This document shows, in pieces, positions 24,139 through 33,931 of a DNA stretch of 33,931 nucleotides. Position 1 is the stretch's first letter, and every line of letters begins with the position of its first letter. The stretch covers positions 1 through 33,931 of the forward strand of contig JAKPQD010000270.1 of assembly GCA_029572965.1 (NCBI GenBank), read 5' to 3'. This DNA comes from Bacteroidota bacterium. Its GTDB lineage: Bacteria; Bacteroidota; Bacteroidia; Bacteroidales; DTGW01. The notes beneath the pieces were generated by a model. That model searched no databases, was not told where the DNA came from, and saw nothing but the letters and a program-made list of their open reading frames with translations. A program made the translations under genes and the position numbers.

Positions 24139-25065
24139 TTACTTCAAGGTATTAAACCTGTAACCAATCATTACTTCGTGGCTTCCAAAGCTATAATAAC
24201 GTATTGGTGAAAGGTTAATATCAAATGAATATCCGGCATAAATACGCTTGTTAAAAATATAACCTGCTAATAAAGATACAGCGTCCAAAGTTCTGTATGA
24301 AGCCCCAAACCAGGCAGTTTTCTGATACCATGCAGTAACATTGAAATCCATTTGCACTGGCACACTAAACCCTTCTACTGCTTTTACTATTGTACTATAT
24401 TCAGTATTCCATCTGCGGTTGTGACGCCAATTATATGATCCCATAAAATAATAATGACGGGTAAGCTTTCCTAAACTTGTAACATTTTCTTGATCAGGAT
24501 TAACGTTAAACTTACTGTTGAAAAGGTTGTCAACAGAAAGCCCAACCTGGAATAAACCTGAATAAACCAAAACGCCTAACATTCCATCAGGTTTAAATTC
24601 AGAAACAACACCATTTTTTACCACGTTGTCTGTTTCACGCATGGATATATTGGTACCGTCATACTTAAACTGGTAAAAACCCAAAGCAGCAGAAAAAGAT
24701 GCCCTTATATACTCTGACAAAGCAACGTTGTACGCATAAGCTCCCCTCAACCCCAGACGGCTTGTAGGAGAAGTCATATCCTGATATACTGAAGCTCCAT
24801 AGCCCATATCTTTGTTCTTGGCACTTACCGGGCCAAAAACGCTCAATGATGTTGTTACCGGGGCATCTGGAAAACCAATCCACTGCAAATGCGAATTTAA
24901 CCTGATTTGAAAATAATTATAAGTTCCTGCCACAGCAGGATTCAGAATAAACGGGTTATGCATGTACTGCGAATAAAGCGGTGTCTGTTGTGCTTTGGAT
25001 TGGACCATAGCAACCATGCATATTGAGAAAATGATTAACCGTTTCATATATTTCAGATATTTCAT
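24139..25065 (-). CDS. PorP/SprF family T9SS outer-membrane partner protein
   Basis: 308 aa with an N-terminal signal peptide (cleavage likely after QSKA) and a beta-barrel-like body. The mature start 'QQTPLYSQYMHNPFILNPAVAGTYNYF' is the hallmark of PorP/SprF proteins. SprF is required for secretion and surface attachment of the adhesin SprB in Flavobacterium johnsoniae, and family members are typically encoded just after their type B CTD cargo. That is the arrangement here: the gene begins 12 nt after the giant adhesin stop, so it is the expected dedicated partner. The start could also be the ATG at 25047, which gives a shorter, more usual signal peptide (MKRLIIFSICMVAMVQ). Confidence 0.9.
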   Translation of the reverse strand: MKYLKYMKRLIIFSICMVAMVQSKAQQTPLYSQYMHNPFILNPAVAGTYNYFQIRLNSHLQWIGFPDAPVTTSLSVFGPVSAKNKDMGYGASVYQDMTSPTSRLGLRGAYAYNVALSEYIRASFSAALGFYQFKYDGTNISMRETDNVVKNGVVSEFKPDGMLGVLVYSGLFQVGLSVDNLFNSKFNVNPDQENVTSLGKLTRHYYFMGSYNWRHNRRWNTEYSTIVKAVEGFSVPVQMDFNVTAWYQKTAWFGASYRTLDAVSLLAGYIFNKRIYAGYSFDINLSPIRYYSFGSHEVMIGYRFNTLK

Positions 25066-25077
25066 TTTAGCTTTCTT

Positions 25078-28000
25078 TTATCTCATTAAAGTAACAGTAC
25101 CTTTTTTGGTTTTTGAACCGCTGGTTGTGATAATGTAGTAATAAGTACCTATTGGCATATCTTTACCATTGCGTTTACCAGTCCATCTTATGTCAGCATT
25201 GTTATACCCTTTGCTTTCGTAAACCAAATTCCCCCATCGGTTAAATACTTTAACCACAATATCAGGGAAGTATTCGGCATTAGGGATATACCAGAATTCG
25301 TTGGCACCATCACCATTTGGCGAGAATGCCCCGTCAGGATTAATATCATCGGTTGCAATCACTTTTATAGAAGCAGTTTCGATACAACCATCAGCAGAAA
25401 TACCCATAAACTGATAGGTCAACGAATCGCCTAAGAAGTTTACAACCAAGTTGCGGGCTGTATCGGTACCTCCGACAACATACGTATGAGGCAACCACAT
25501 GTAAGATACAAAACTTCCACTTCCACCTATACTTGGAATAATTTCAAAATTTCCTTTAGAAGCGGTATCCTGAGCAGGTAACCAAACACCATTGGACTGA
25601 TGATACGAAATTACTACCGAATCAGAGTTAGTACAATTACCATAAGTAACATACAGCTTATACTGAACAGAATCAATTTTATACGAATTAGGAATGTACT
25701 TTCGGATGGTAGGATTAGGAATATAGTCTTTATTATCAACCAAATTGCGAGCAGGGCTCCAATTAAAGGTAACTAAGTCACTAACAGTGAGCTCTTTTTT
25801 ACCAGCAAAAGCACGCCCTTCAAGTAAATACTCAACACCACGGCAAATGGTAGTATCCAAACCTGCAAATACCTTCAAAGAATCTCCCTGAATGACATTA
25901 AAAGTATCTATTTTGCTACATCCAAAGGTACTATCTATCACTTCAAGAATATAACTTCCGGCTTTAACACTTCTAAAGATGGTATCACTTGTTGTCCCCT
26001 TGATGGTATCATTGAGCCAGCGATAGAAGAAAGGATTATCAATATTCTTTACTTTCACCTTAATCAGCCCATCTTTAAAACAAGTTTGGTTGAAAATTGT
26101 ATCCACCATCTGAAGTGTGTTGTTCAAATGAACATTAAAAAATGTATCAATTTTGCAACCAGCTATATCATTCCAGATTTTTAATGAATACTTACCAGTA
26201 TCCAAATCATGGAAGTTAGCAAGTTCACCATTATTAGCAGATACAGGTTCAGTACTTTCATTCAGCGAAGCATATACCGGATAAACAGTATTAGAGAACA
26301 TTAAAGACACTCCGCCTAAGCTTGTACAAGTCTTATCGTTAATAATGGAAGTAAGGCTAATAGGTTCTGTCAGGTTCACAGACATTACACGTTTCACCTG
26401 GCAGCCCTTTCCATCTTCAACAGTAACATTATAGAAGCCTTGTTTGAGCGAAGGAATAGTAACATCTATATTGTCCAAACCTGAACCTAACTCGACATCG
26501 TTAATGATATATTTAAATTTAGAAGCACCTTTTACTGATTTCAAAACAAGCTGGCCATAAGCAGCACAGGTGGCTTGCGTCAAATCAAAAGTTACATCAA
26601 GTGTATCAGCTGCATTTACAGTAAACACAGTATCTTTCTGGCATCCATTCATATCAAATATAGATAATTGATAAACAGAAGAACGAACACTCTTCAAAGT
26701 ATCAGTCAACAAGGCTGTTGTATCAGACTGTAGCAAGACTTTGCTGACAGTATCCCTCCACTGATAGATAAATGGAGCAATCCCTGAATTTATGGTAACA
26801 ACCAAGGTTCCATTTTTAGAAGTATCAGAGTTGGTAATACATGAAGGCTTATCTACTAATGTTACATTAAAAATAAGAGGAACAAACACTAAGCTGTCAA
26901 TGTAGTCAAATTCACAACCAGCATTGTCTTTCAGTACAAACTTATACTTGCCAATTCCTACATTATTCAAATCTGTTTCATTTTTCGAAAGTGTATCACC
27001 TGTAGCATTATTCAACCATACATAAGAGTATGGAGGAGTGCCACCATCAACAGTCATTTTAAATGCACCTTTACTACCCGGATCGCAAGAAATATTAGAT
27101 TTCTCAGCAATAGCAAACAAGCCAGGAACAGTAACCTTAATTAAAGTATCTATATTAAAACGTTTGTTCTCCGAATCAACAACCGAAATATGATAAACAC
27201 CGGTATGAGAAACAGTAAACACGCTATCATCTATTTGTTTAATATATACACCTATGGCATCAGATGTTACTTTATAAGTAACTGTGCCATAAGGATTGAC
27301 AGGAGTTATAGTAACTACTGCCCCAACACATGCAGAATCTTTATATGCCACAGTTGCATTCAATACAGTATCTTGCTCAACTACAACAACTTTAGTAGCA
27401 GAATCGCAATGCGAAATATTGGTTACTTTCACTTTATAAGTTCCGGCAGCAAGATTTTTGAAGATACTGTCCGGACCATTACTTGTAAGCACTACGTCAG
27501 AAGCATCAAGCAAATAATACAACAACGGAGTTTGAGCATGAGCCCTTACATCAATGACTCCAGTATTCCCGCCACTTGCCTTAGTAGTATAAACCGTATC
27601 AATAATAACCGAGTCATTGGCTGGCAATGGATGGACTATATATTCAAGGGTATCATAACAACCTTTGCTGTCTTCCAGTTTGAACTTATAAGTACCTTCA
27701 GGAATATGGCGACTATATGTTGTCAGCGATGTATTGAAGGTATCCACACCAACGGTAATAAACTTATATGCAGGTTTTCCTTTAGTAATGGTAAATCCGA
27801 TAGATGCACTGTCCTGACAAGTGAAATCTGCATAATGCCAGGTCGATAGCAAAGTATCTTTAGAAGCCAGTTTAATAGTAGCCGTATCAAAACACCCAGA
27901 TGCAGCAGAAACTTTCAACGAGAACACTCCGGCACCCAAACCAGTTACATAAGAGGCATCAGGCAACCCATTGCTCCATTCGTAATGCAATGGTTCTCCA

Positions 28001-31000
28001 CTAACCACAGTAGCAGTAACCTTTATTGTTCCATTAGTAATACCTACATTACAAGTTGACAGTGTTTTTTCAATCTTTTGAATCTTGACTTTGTTGAGGA
28101 AGATAGAATCAGCCTCTATTCTTCTACAACCAAAGCTATCAGTAACAACCAACCTATACTTTCCAGGTCCAAAATCAACCAGGTCTTTTTCTTTAGAAAC
28201 CAGTGTTGTATTCTGATACCATTCGTACTTATAAGGTGCTTTACCACCTGAAACAGTTGAAATAATAGTACCTGTTTCTCCAGTATTACATAGTAGTTTA
28301 GAAGGTGTAAGATCTATCAATATAGGCGTGACAATAGCCTTAACGTAAGCAGTATCTCTATAACGCTTACCCTCAGCATCCTCAACATAAATATAATATG
28401 TACCCGTATCATTAACTTCAATATGACCGTCATCATATTGTTCATAAGGGAATGAAGGGTCATTAGCATTTGTAGCCTTGTAATAAACAGGACCTGCCGC
28501 AGCATTACTTACGCTAACATTAATAAATGCCTGTAAAAATGGTTGAATACAGGTAACATCTTCAACCGAATCAATCTTACCTAACAAAACAGTATCTTGT
28601 TTTACAATAGCAGTACCTGTTGCAAAAGAGCAAACATCATCAACCCTAACAGTAAATGTATCTGCTGGTAAACTGGTAAATACGTTGTTATTTCCGTTAT
28701 TGAACGAACCATGATGTAATGAAATTGCTGAAAATGTAAATACTCCAGAACCCGAATTTGGATTAACATATACGGTCATTGTCCCGGTATTTCCATTTGC
28801 TGAAACAGTTGTAGTAATACTATCAATAATTACAGCCGAAGCAGGCAATATATTTGCCGAGAAAGAAGCAGTATCTATACCATCTGTAACTAACAAAGGA
28901 TATGTTCCCGGAATAAGCCCTGTAAAAGTTTTGGTAACAGGAGCCGAAACAAATGGTGCTCCATTGAACGAATACTTATAAGTACCATTACCTGAAGTAA
29001 CATTATACGTTACCGTTCCATCATTTAAGCCTGCACAAGTCTCATTAGTTTTACTAAAGTCAACATTGAGTTTTATATCTATAGGAACAACAATAGAATC
29101 ATAAATAATACAACCTACTAAATCCTGAACCGCTATATAATACTTCTTATTTCCTTCCAATCCGTCAAACTCACCACCATTAACATCAAAAGTCTTACCG
29201 TTATCCTTTGAGAATTGATATGATGTCATATTGCCAGTTCCCCCCGATGCCAAAATAGTAATAGTTCCATTAGGCACAACATCAGTTTGAGGAGTAGCTG
29301 TTTTACTATCAATCACTAATAATGACTTATTATTATCTTCTATTACAAAAGAAGGAGTATTAACAGAAGCTCCTGGCAGGCTATGACGCACGTTAAACTG
29401 ATACGTCCCTGCTACAAGGCCTGTAAATGTGGTATCTTTGGCATATACAGTAGCCAAAGCAACGGTTGTTGCACCACGTCTTAACCGGACCGTAAATGGC
29501 GCTTTCCCAGTTTTAATATGAATAGATGCTGTAGCAGAAGGCGTTCCAAAACATTTTACGTTCTCCCATGTAGGAGGCCATAATTCTAATTTAGAATCAT
29601 CCAATACCTCTACAGTAGTATCAATTTCTCCACAACCATTAATATCGCGAATTTTCAAACTGTAGGTACCAGCTGCTAAAGAGCTAAATACGTTTGAAGG
29701 AACATACCCGGCATTGTTAAAGTCGTATTCATAGCTTCCGCTACCGCCAGTTGCATTAACAGTAACTTTACCATTACCAGCAGTCCCGTCATAATTAATT
29801 ACAGTCATAGTCGCTGCTAATTTTTGTGCAGGATCAACAACTACAGTAACATGATCGGTATTTGACAAAGCGTCTGTAGCTGTCAAAGTATAAGTACCCG
29901 GGGCTACATTGTTAAAGTCTGCAATAGCCGGAACAGCTGTTATTGTATAAGGCGGGGTTCCACCTGTAACCGAAGTAACAATCTTTCCGTCAGTATAACC
30001 GAAACAGGTTGGGCTTGTAGGAATAGCAGTAAGAGTTATCGTTGGACAAGCAAGAACAGAAACTCCTGTATTAGCAGAAGCTGTACAACCATTACCATCC
30101 AGCACACTCAAATTAATAGTATAATCTCCGGCAACTGGATTTGAATAATTTGGAGTAGCAGAAGCGGCATCATCAAAACCTCCACTTGTAGAGGACCATG
30201 CATAAGTAACAGGAGCTACAGCATTGGATATAGTTGCAGAATATCCAAGTTTATCTTTACTACAAACTGAACTATTGGCAGGGTTTATCGAAAGCGAAAT
30301 TGCAGCCGGGCCACCAACAGTTGCAGGAACACTTGCTGTACAAACTCCATTGGTTGCAGATACCGTATATGTTCCTTTAGCTAAACCAGAGAAAATATTT
30401 GATGGCTGCGTGATACCAGGAGTAAGGGTATAGCTGGTTGCTGTACCTGTCAGCACATTTACTGTAATCTGGCCATTTAAGCTGGTAGAACAACCGGTTA
30501 CATCATTTACAGAAGCAGAAATGGTCAAAACCGAAGCTACATTTATCGTAATCTCATCTGTCATATTAACTGTACAGCCATTATCTGCTGTCACATAATA
30601 AGATGAAGTACTTGCTGGAGACACGGCATCAAATTGTAAATAAGCACCATTGCCAATTTTTGTCGAAACAACAGCATTATCAGATTTCTGTTTTAGTTGA
30701 TAGGTAACACCGTTTTGAGAAGCCTTTAAACCTAAAATTGCAGAGCCTCCGGCACAAATAACAGTATCATTGCTTAAAGCTTTTTGAGCTGGCAACGGGT
30801 TAACAGTTACTGATGCCATATCAGCCATTTGCAAAGAACATGATGTTGTTTTATTGGTTGCCAAAACATTGGCAGTTAAAGTAGAAGTTGGCACGAATGT
30901 GAAAGTTATATCGGCACCTGTTCCATCTACAGCAACGCCAATATTTGAATTATCACTATTATCTCTTAATTGGTAACTTACCCCGTTTTCCGAATTCAAC

Positions 31001-33931
31001 AAAGTCAGGGTTACAGAACCTCCCTGGCATACAGTAGCATCGTTTATACTCTTTTCTAAAGGCAAAGCATTAATTGTTGCTACTACTGGCAAACGTGGTG
31101 ATGATTGACAACCATTATTATCTGCTGAAACATAGTATGTTGTTGTCGCAGCAATCGAAGGAGTTGTAAAATTGCTACCTGAAGCCAAACTTGCACCACC
31201 AGTTAAATCAGCAAACCATAACACCTGGGCTGTACCCGATGCTGAAGCTGAAAGGACAACAGAACCCGACCCACAACGGCTATTATCAGTACGTGAGGTT
31301 ATGCTTTCAATGTTATAAAATTTCAATGTAGCAGCATTACTCAATGTATTGCCGCAAGTTGCCGAATTTACCCGGCAACGGTATTTATTACCATCCAAAG
31401 TATTTTGAGCTCCGGTCAGACTAAGCTTTGATGATGTTGTTGTATTGGTTACACTATATGGTGCAGCTATTACTAATGGATTGTAGGTTGTACCTCCATC
31501 AGTAGAAATTTCCCAGCTATAAGTTAATCCCGTTCCAGAAGCTACAACAGTAAAAGCCGTATCCCCATTATTACAAATACCAGCATCAGAAGGTTGTACA
31601 CTTATTGTAGTTGCAGCAACTACAGCCAAATTAACCACATTAGAAGTTTGATTACCACAAGCATTAGTTGCTACCAATTGATACTTGTAACCATCCATAA
31701 GCAATGTAACAGCATTAACAGTTAGCGAGTTACCAGTTTCTCCCGGAATATCTGAGAAAGTTGCACCTCCATTGGTTGATAGTTGCCATTTCTGTGAAGT
31801 TGCCCCAGTAACACTAACATTAAAAGTAACATTGCCTCCCACACATGAAGATTGGTCGATTGGCTGCGAAGTAAAATGGGGCAAAGCATCCATGGTAACA
31901 GTAATTACATTAGACTCTTTTGTTCCACAAGAGCCACTGGTTACCTGACGCTTATATTGAATATTCTGAGTTACAGCAGGAGCTGTATATGATTCTAAAT
32001 TATTGGTCCCAGAAGCATTCGTCCAGGTTGCACCACCATCAGTCGATTGTTGCCACAAATAGGTATATACACCTGTCGAGCCAGAAGCTGGTGTTTCTGT
32101 AATAGTTGGAACAACATTCTCACAAACAGTCTGGTCACTGCCAATAGATCCGGCATTCAAATCAGAATAAACTGTTATTATTGCAGCAGTTGAATTTGCT
32201 GTTGGGCAAGAACCGCTTTGTACCACTGCCCTATATTGTGTAGTTTGCGTTAAATTAGTAGCTGTTAATGAAGAAGTAATATTAGCAATAGGTGTCCAGG
32301 TTACCCCTCCATTGGTTGATGACTCCCAACGTACGACACTTCCGGTATATCCAGTTAAATTCAAAGTAGTTGAATTAATACCGTAACAAACAGATGTACT
32401 GGTCCCAACAGTACCTCCTACTGAAGATGCAACAACTGTTACAGTTGCGGCAGATGAATAAGCAGGCGAACAAGAACCACTTTGTACCACAGCCCTATAC
32501 TGACGGGTCTGTGTAAGATTTGTAGCTGTATATGTTGTATTTGTATTTGCAATATTTACCCATGTAACACCTCCGTTGGTCGAATATTGCCAACGTACAA
32601 CACTTCCTGTATGTCCCGAAAGTGTTAATAATGTAGAATTAGTTCCCGAGCAAACCGTTGCACTACCAGAAACTGTACCCCCTACTGTTGGTGGATCTAC
32701 AGTAATCACAGCCGAACCTGTACGATCCGAAGCATTTGACACACATTTACTGTCACTCAAAGCTGTTACAGTATAAGTAGTAGTCACTGCCGGCGATACA
32801 GTAAAAGTATATGGACTGGTTAGAATATTGGTCACAGGCACAGATGTTATACCATCAGTATAAGTCAGATCCCAAGGGCCAGTTCCCGTAAGCGCAATAC
32901 TTACCGTGGCGTTTGAACCCTGACAAATATTTGTGCTCCCACTAATAACCGATGTTGGACGAGGATTCACTATTACAGTTGCACTACCTGTTAATCCCGA
33001 AGGCCCTGCAATACAATTTGCATCTGAAACAGCAGATAATACATATGTTTTTGTAGAAGAAGGGTTAACATTAAAATTATAAGGCGATGAAACAATTGGA
33101 TTGACTGTTACCGGAGTTGTTCCATCGGTGTAGGTTACAGACCAAGGTGCTGTACCTGTTAATACTATTGACAGCGGGGCATTCCCTCCATTACAAATAG
33201 TAGCAGAACCACTGATTGATGCAGTTGGAGGAGTTAAAACAGTTACAGTTGCGCTACCTGTCATCTGGGCAGGAGTAGCTGCACAAGTGTTATTATCAGT
33301 CAACGAAGTAACAGTATATGTTGTTGTAGTCGAAGGACTAACACTGAACTCATAAGGACTGGTCAAAATGTTAGTTACTGTTTTTGGCGTTGTACCATCG
33401 GTATAAACCAAAGACCAGGGAGCTGTTCCGGTAAGCGCAATACTCAACGAAGCACTGTTTGAAGGACAAATCGAAGTTGTCCCTGTAATATTTGATGTAG
33501 GAAGAGGGTTAACAACAATTGTCCCTGTAGCATTTGCAGTTCCACAACCTCCTGTCAATGCTATACTATAATTAAATGTACCTGCAACTGTCGGCGTTCC
33601 ACTTATAGTAATTGTATTAGCTGCCCAATGTGCCGATACTCCTGCAGGTAAACCATTAACTCCTGATACCCCGTCTTGGTTTATTCCCGTGGCTCCTGTT
33701 GTGGTATGTGTTATAGGCGTTAAGGCTGTGTTGATACACAATGTAGGAGTTGAAGATGCTGCACCTGCTACCATGTCCGCTGTTACTGTAATAGTTCCAG
33801 TAGCATTTACTATTCCACAACCTCCTGTCAATGCTATACTATAATTAAATGTACCTGCAACTGTCGGCGTTCCACTTATAGTAATTGTATTAGCTGCCCA
33901 ATGTGCCGATACTCCTGCAGGTAAACCATTA
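25078..33931 (-). CDS. Giant SprB-like surface adhesin with type B T9SS domain (5' end beyond window)
   Basis: The frame is open from the right edge to the stop at 25078: at least 2950 residues, with the true start outside. The apparent initiator at 33831 is a TTG Leu codon within a repeat. Order from the visible N-terminus: putative-Ig modules ('[10 protein letters not shown]...[15 protein letters not shown]'), three 90-residue modules ('LTGTAPW..YTDGTTP', 'TYTVTSLTD'), two to three '[14 protein letters not shown]...[11 protein letters not shown]' modules, Ig-like domains ('[10 protein letters not shown]'), then many PKD/SprB-type repeats ('GTYxLxVxDxxGC') over roughly 30500-25900, and a C-terminal type B sorting domain ('[15 protein letters not shown]', '[12 protein letters not shown]', '[17 protein letters not shown]'). 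Low in Lys/Arg, rich in Thr/Ser/Val/Asn. Exported by Sec then T9SS, likely displayed on filaments for adhesion or gliding. Followed in operon by the porP/sprF-like gene. Confidence 0.93.
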   Translation of the reverse strand, partial: NGLPAGVSAHWAANTITISGTPTVAGTFNYSIALTGGCGIVNATGTITVTADMVAGAASSTPTLCINTALTPITHTTTGATGINQDGVSGVNGLPAGVSAHWAANTITISGTPTVAGTFNYSIALTGGCGTANATGTIVVNPLPTSNITGTTSICPSNSASLSIALTGTAPWSLVYTDGTTPKTVTNILTSPYEFSVSPSTTTTYTVTSLTDNNTCAATPAQMTGSATVTVLTPPTASISGSATICNGGNAPLSIVLTGTAPWSVTYTDGTTPVTVNPIVSSPYNFNVNPSSTKTYVLSAVSDANCIAGPSGLTGSATVIVNPRPTSVISGSTNICQGSNATVSIALTGTGPWDLTYTDGITSVPVTNILTSPYTFTVSPAVTTTYTVTALSDSKCVSNASDRTGSAVITVDPPTVGGTVSGSATVCSGTNSTLLTLSGHTGSVVRWQYSTNGGVTWVNIANTNTTYTATNLTQTRQYRAVVQSGSCSPAYSSAATVTVVASSVGGTVGTSTSVCYGINSTTLNLTGYTGSVVRWESSTNGGVTWTPIANITSSLTATNLTQTTQYRAVVQSGSCPTANSTAAIITVYSDLNAGSIGSDQTVCENVVPTITETPASGSTGVYTYLWQQSTDGGATWTNASGTNNLESYTAPAVTQNIQYKRQVTSGSCGTKESNVITVTMDALPHFTSQPIDQSSCVGGNVTFNVSVTGATSQKWQLSTNGGATFSDIPGETGNSLTVNAVTLLMDGYKYQLVATNACGNQTSNVVNLAVVAATTISVQPSDAGICNNGDTAFTVVASGTGLTYSWEISTDGGTTYNPLVIAAPYSVTNTTTSSKLSLTGAQNTLDGNKYRCRVNSATCGNTLSNAATLKFYNIESITSRTDNSRCGSGSVVLSASASGTAQVLWFADLTGGASLASGSNFTTPSIAATTTYYVSADNNGCQSSPRLPVVATINALPLEKSINDATVCQGGSVTLTLLNSENGVSYQLRDNSDNSNIGVAVDGTGADITFTFVPTSTLTANVLATNKTTSCSLQMADMASVTVNPLPAQKALSNDTVICAGGSAILGLKASQNGVTYQLKQKSDNAVVSTKIGNGAYLQFDAVSPASTSSYYVTADNGCTVNMTDEITINVASVLTISASVNDVTGCSTSLNGQITVNVLTGTATSYTLTPGITQPSNIFSGLAKGTYTVSATNGVCTASVPATVGGPAAISLSINPANSSVCSKDKLGYSATISNAVAPVTYAWSSTSGGFDDAASATPNYSNPVAGDYTINLSVLDGNGCTASANTGVSVLACPTITLTAIPTSPTCFGYTDGKIVTSVTGGTPPYTITAVPAIADFNNVAPGTYTLTATDALSNTDHVTVVVDPAQKLAATMTVINYDGTAGNGKVTVNATGGSGSYEYDFNNAGYVPSNVFSSLAAGTYSLKIRDINGCGEIDTTVEVLDDSKLELWPPTWENVKCFGTPSATASIHIKTGKAPFTVRLRRGATTVALATVYAKDTTFTGLVAGTYQFNVRHSLPGASVNTPSFVIEDNNKSLLVIDSKTATPQTDVVPNGTITILASGGTGNMTSYQFSKDNGKTFDVNGGEFDGLEGNKKYYIAVQDLVGCIIYDSIVVPIDIKLNVDFSKTNETCAGLNDGTVTYNVTSGNGTYKYSFNGAPFVSAPVTKTFTGLIPGTYPLLVTDGIDTASFSANILPASAVIIDSITTTVSANGNTGTMTVYVNPNSGSGVFTFSAISLHHGSFNNGNNNVFTSLPADTFTVRVDDVCSFATGTAIVKQDTVLLGKIDSVEDVTCIQPFLQAFINVSVSNAAAGPVYYKATNANDPSFPYEQYDDGHIEVNDTGTYYIYVEDAEGKRYRDTAYVKAIVTPILIDLTPSKLLCNTGETGTIISTVSGGKAPYKYEWYQNTTLVSKEKDLVDFGPGKYRLVVTDSFGCRRIEADSIFLNKVKIQKIEKTLSTCNVGITNGTIKVTATVVSGEPLHYEWSNGLPDASYVTGLGAGVFSLKVSAASGCFDTATIKLASKDTLLSTWHYADFTCQDSASIGFTITKGKPAYKFITVGVDTFNTSLTTYSRHIPEGTYKFKLEDSKGCYDTLEYIVHPLPANDSVIIDTVYTTKASGGNTGVIDVRAHAQTPLLYYLLDASDVVLTSNGPDSIFKNLAAGTYKVKVTNISHCDSATKVVVVEQDTVLNATVAYKDSACVGAVVTITPVNPYGTVTYKVTSDAIGVYIKQIDDSVFTVSHTGVYHISVVDSENKRFNIDTLIKVTVPGLFAIAEKSNISCDPGSKGAFKMTVDGGTPPYSYVWLNNATGDTLSKNETDLNNVGIGKYKFVLKDNAGCEFDYIDSLVFVPLIFNVTLVDKPSCITNSDTSKNGTLVVTINSGIAPFIYQWRDTVSKVLLQSDTTALLTDTLKSVRSSVYQLSIFDMNGCQKDTVFTVNAADTLDVTFDLTQATCAAYGQLVLKSVKGASKFKYIINDVELGSGLDNIDVTIPSLKQGFYNVTVEDGKGCQVKRVMSVNLTEPISLTSIINDKTCTSLGGVSLMFSNTVYPVYASLNESTEPVSANNGELANFHDLDTGKYSLKIWNDIAGCKIDTFFNVHLNNTLQMVDTIFNQTCFKDGLIKVKVKNIDNPFFYRWLNDTIKGTTSDTIFRSVKAGSYILEVIDSTFGCSKIDTFNVIQGDSLKVFAGLDTTICRGVEYLLEGRAFAGKKELTVSDLVTFNWSPARNLVDNKDYIPNPTIRKYIPNSYKIDSVQYKLYVTYGNCTNSDSVVISYHQSNGVWLPAQDTASKGNFEIIPSIGGSGSFVSYMWLPHTYVVGGTDTARNLVVNFLGDSLTYQFMGISADGCIETASIKVIATDDINPDGAFSPNGDGANEFWYIPNAEYFPDIVVKVFNRWGNLVYESKGYNNADIRWTGKRNGKDMPIGTYYYIITTSGSKTKKGTVTLMR
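25081..25350 (-). other. Type B T9SS (gliding-motility-associated) C-terminal sorting domain
   Basis: The last 90 residues of the giant adhesin. The motif 'SPNGDG', then '[15 protein letters not shown]', '[19 protein letters not shown]' and the ending 'KKGTVTLMR' are the CHU_C / TIGR04131 pattern. In studied members this domain directs secretion through T9SS and needs a PorP/SprF-like partner, which is the next gene. It differs from the type A tail of the LRR gene at 14160-14423. Confidence 0.92.
32689..33501 (-). repeat. Three 90-residue tandem modules in the adhesin
   Basis: Consecutive modules begin [15 protein letters not shown] and RPTSVISG. They share 'LTGTxPWxxxYTDG', 'SPYxFxVxPxxTxTY' and 'TGSAxVxV', spaced 90-91 residues (about 270 nt). 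They are clearly paralogous at protein level but already diverged in DNA, unlike the perfect repeat just upstream. Confidence 0.8.
33540..33931 (-). repeat. Perfect 119-bp direct repeat, 273-bp period, reaching the window edge
   Basis: Bases 33540-33658 are identical to 33813-33931 by eye. The period is 273 bp, or 91 codons, so the reading frame is kept. Homology continues more weakly on the low-coordinate side ('TGTAGCATTT' versus 'AGTAGCATTT'). Each copy encodes the module with '[20 protein letters not shown]'. The second copy is cut by the window end, so more copies may follow. Confidence 0.9.

Noticed and set aside
27190-27849. Plus-strand 219-codon frame inside the giant adhesin
   Set aside because: Antisense to an uninterrupted, modular coding frame; its composition (Cys/Ile/Ser/Tyr-rich) is what the reverse of that repeat DNA gives.
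33831-33831. A start codon for the giant adhesin at 33831
   Set aside because: It is a TTG Leu codon inside '[11 protein letters not shown]', which recurs in the next repeat; the frame is open to the window edge.
32689-33931. CRISPR-like array from regular repeats
   Set aside because: Period of about 270 nt, in-frame coding and no short conserved repeat with unique spacers; these are protein modules.

Overview
The window looks like chromosomal DNA of a Bacteroidota (Bacteroidetes) bacterium, probably anaerobic or oxygen-limited. Four things point that way: secreted proteins carrying both type A and type B type IX secretion (T9SS) sorting domains, a PorP/SprF partner gene, repeated TAnnTTTG promoter -7 boxes with A/T-rich start regions instead of Shine-Dalgarno sites, and a class I hybrid-cluster protein (Hcp), the form typical of anaerobes. 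The genus cannot be named from the sequence alone. No rRNA, tRNA, CRISPR array, intact insertion sequence or phage gene was seen.

Layout. 1-1625: a cytoplasmic sensor histidine kinase whose PAS domain has lost its first half, followed with a 4-nt overlap by a receiver-only response regulator. 1686-3698: uvrB (nucleotide excision repair) with its own promoter almost touching the start codon. 3813-7311: two overlapping ABC half-exporters whose motif changes are complementary, as in heterodimeric exporters with one degenerate ATP site. 7638-8771: a class I/II aminotransferase. 8879-9958 (minus): a UPF0104/LPG-synthase-TM-like membrane protein. 9959-10552: a gene-poor gap. 10553-11572 (minus): an orphan sugar-binding lipoprotein. 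11849-14423: a secreted BspA-type leucine-rich-repeat protein with five 71-72-residue Listeria-Bacteroides repeats and a type A T9SS tail, broken by a 1-nt insertion.

14534-18024 is a plausible nitric-oxide/hydroxylamine stress island: an iron-sulfur protein, Hcp, a small cupin and a YgbA-like Cys-rich protein. The first two genes share the 11-mer AAGTACTTATT, placed 24-25 nt upstream of similar -7 boxes. On the minus strand, asnS (Asn-tRNA synthetase) and rpoN (sigma-54) form an operon, divergent from a comF-like gene. An alpha/beta hydrolase and nadB (L-aspartate oxidase) follow as a pair and end at a strong two-hairpin terminator shared with the converging porP/sprF-like gene.

25078-33931 (minus) is one giant open frame of at least 2950 codons that runs off the right edge. 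It encodes a repetitive SprB-like surface adhesin made of Ig/PKD-like and SprB-type modules, ending in a type B (gliding-motility-associated) sorting domain. It lies 12 nt upstream of its likely secretion and anchoring partner of the PorP/SprF family. Its N-terminal end in this window contains a perfect 119-bp direct repeat with a 273-bp period that reaches the window edge.

The points most worth following are the shared promoter element of the Hcp island, the frameshifted LRR gene (the insertion can be placed to one or two bases from repeat periodicity), the decapitated kinase beside a hairpin-rich junction, the asymmetric ABC pair, and the repeat array at the right edge.
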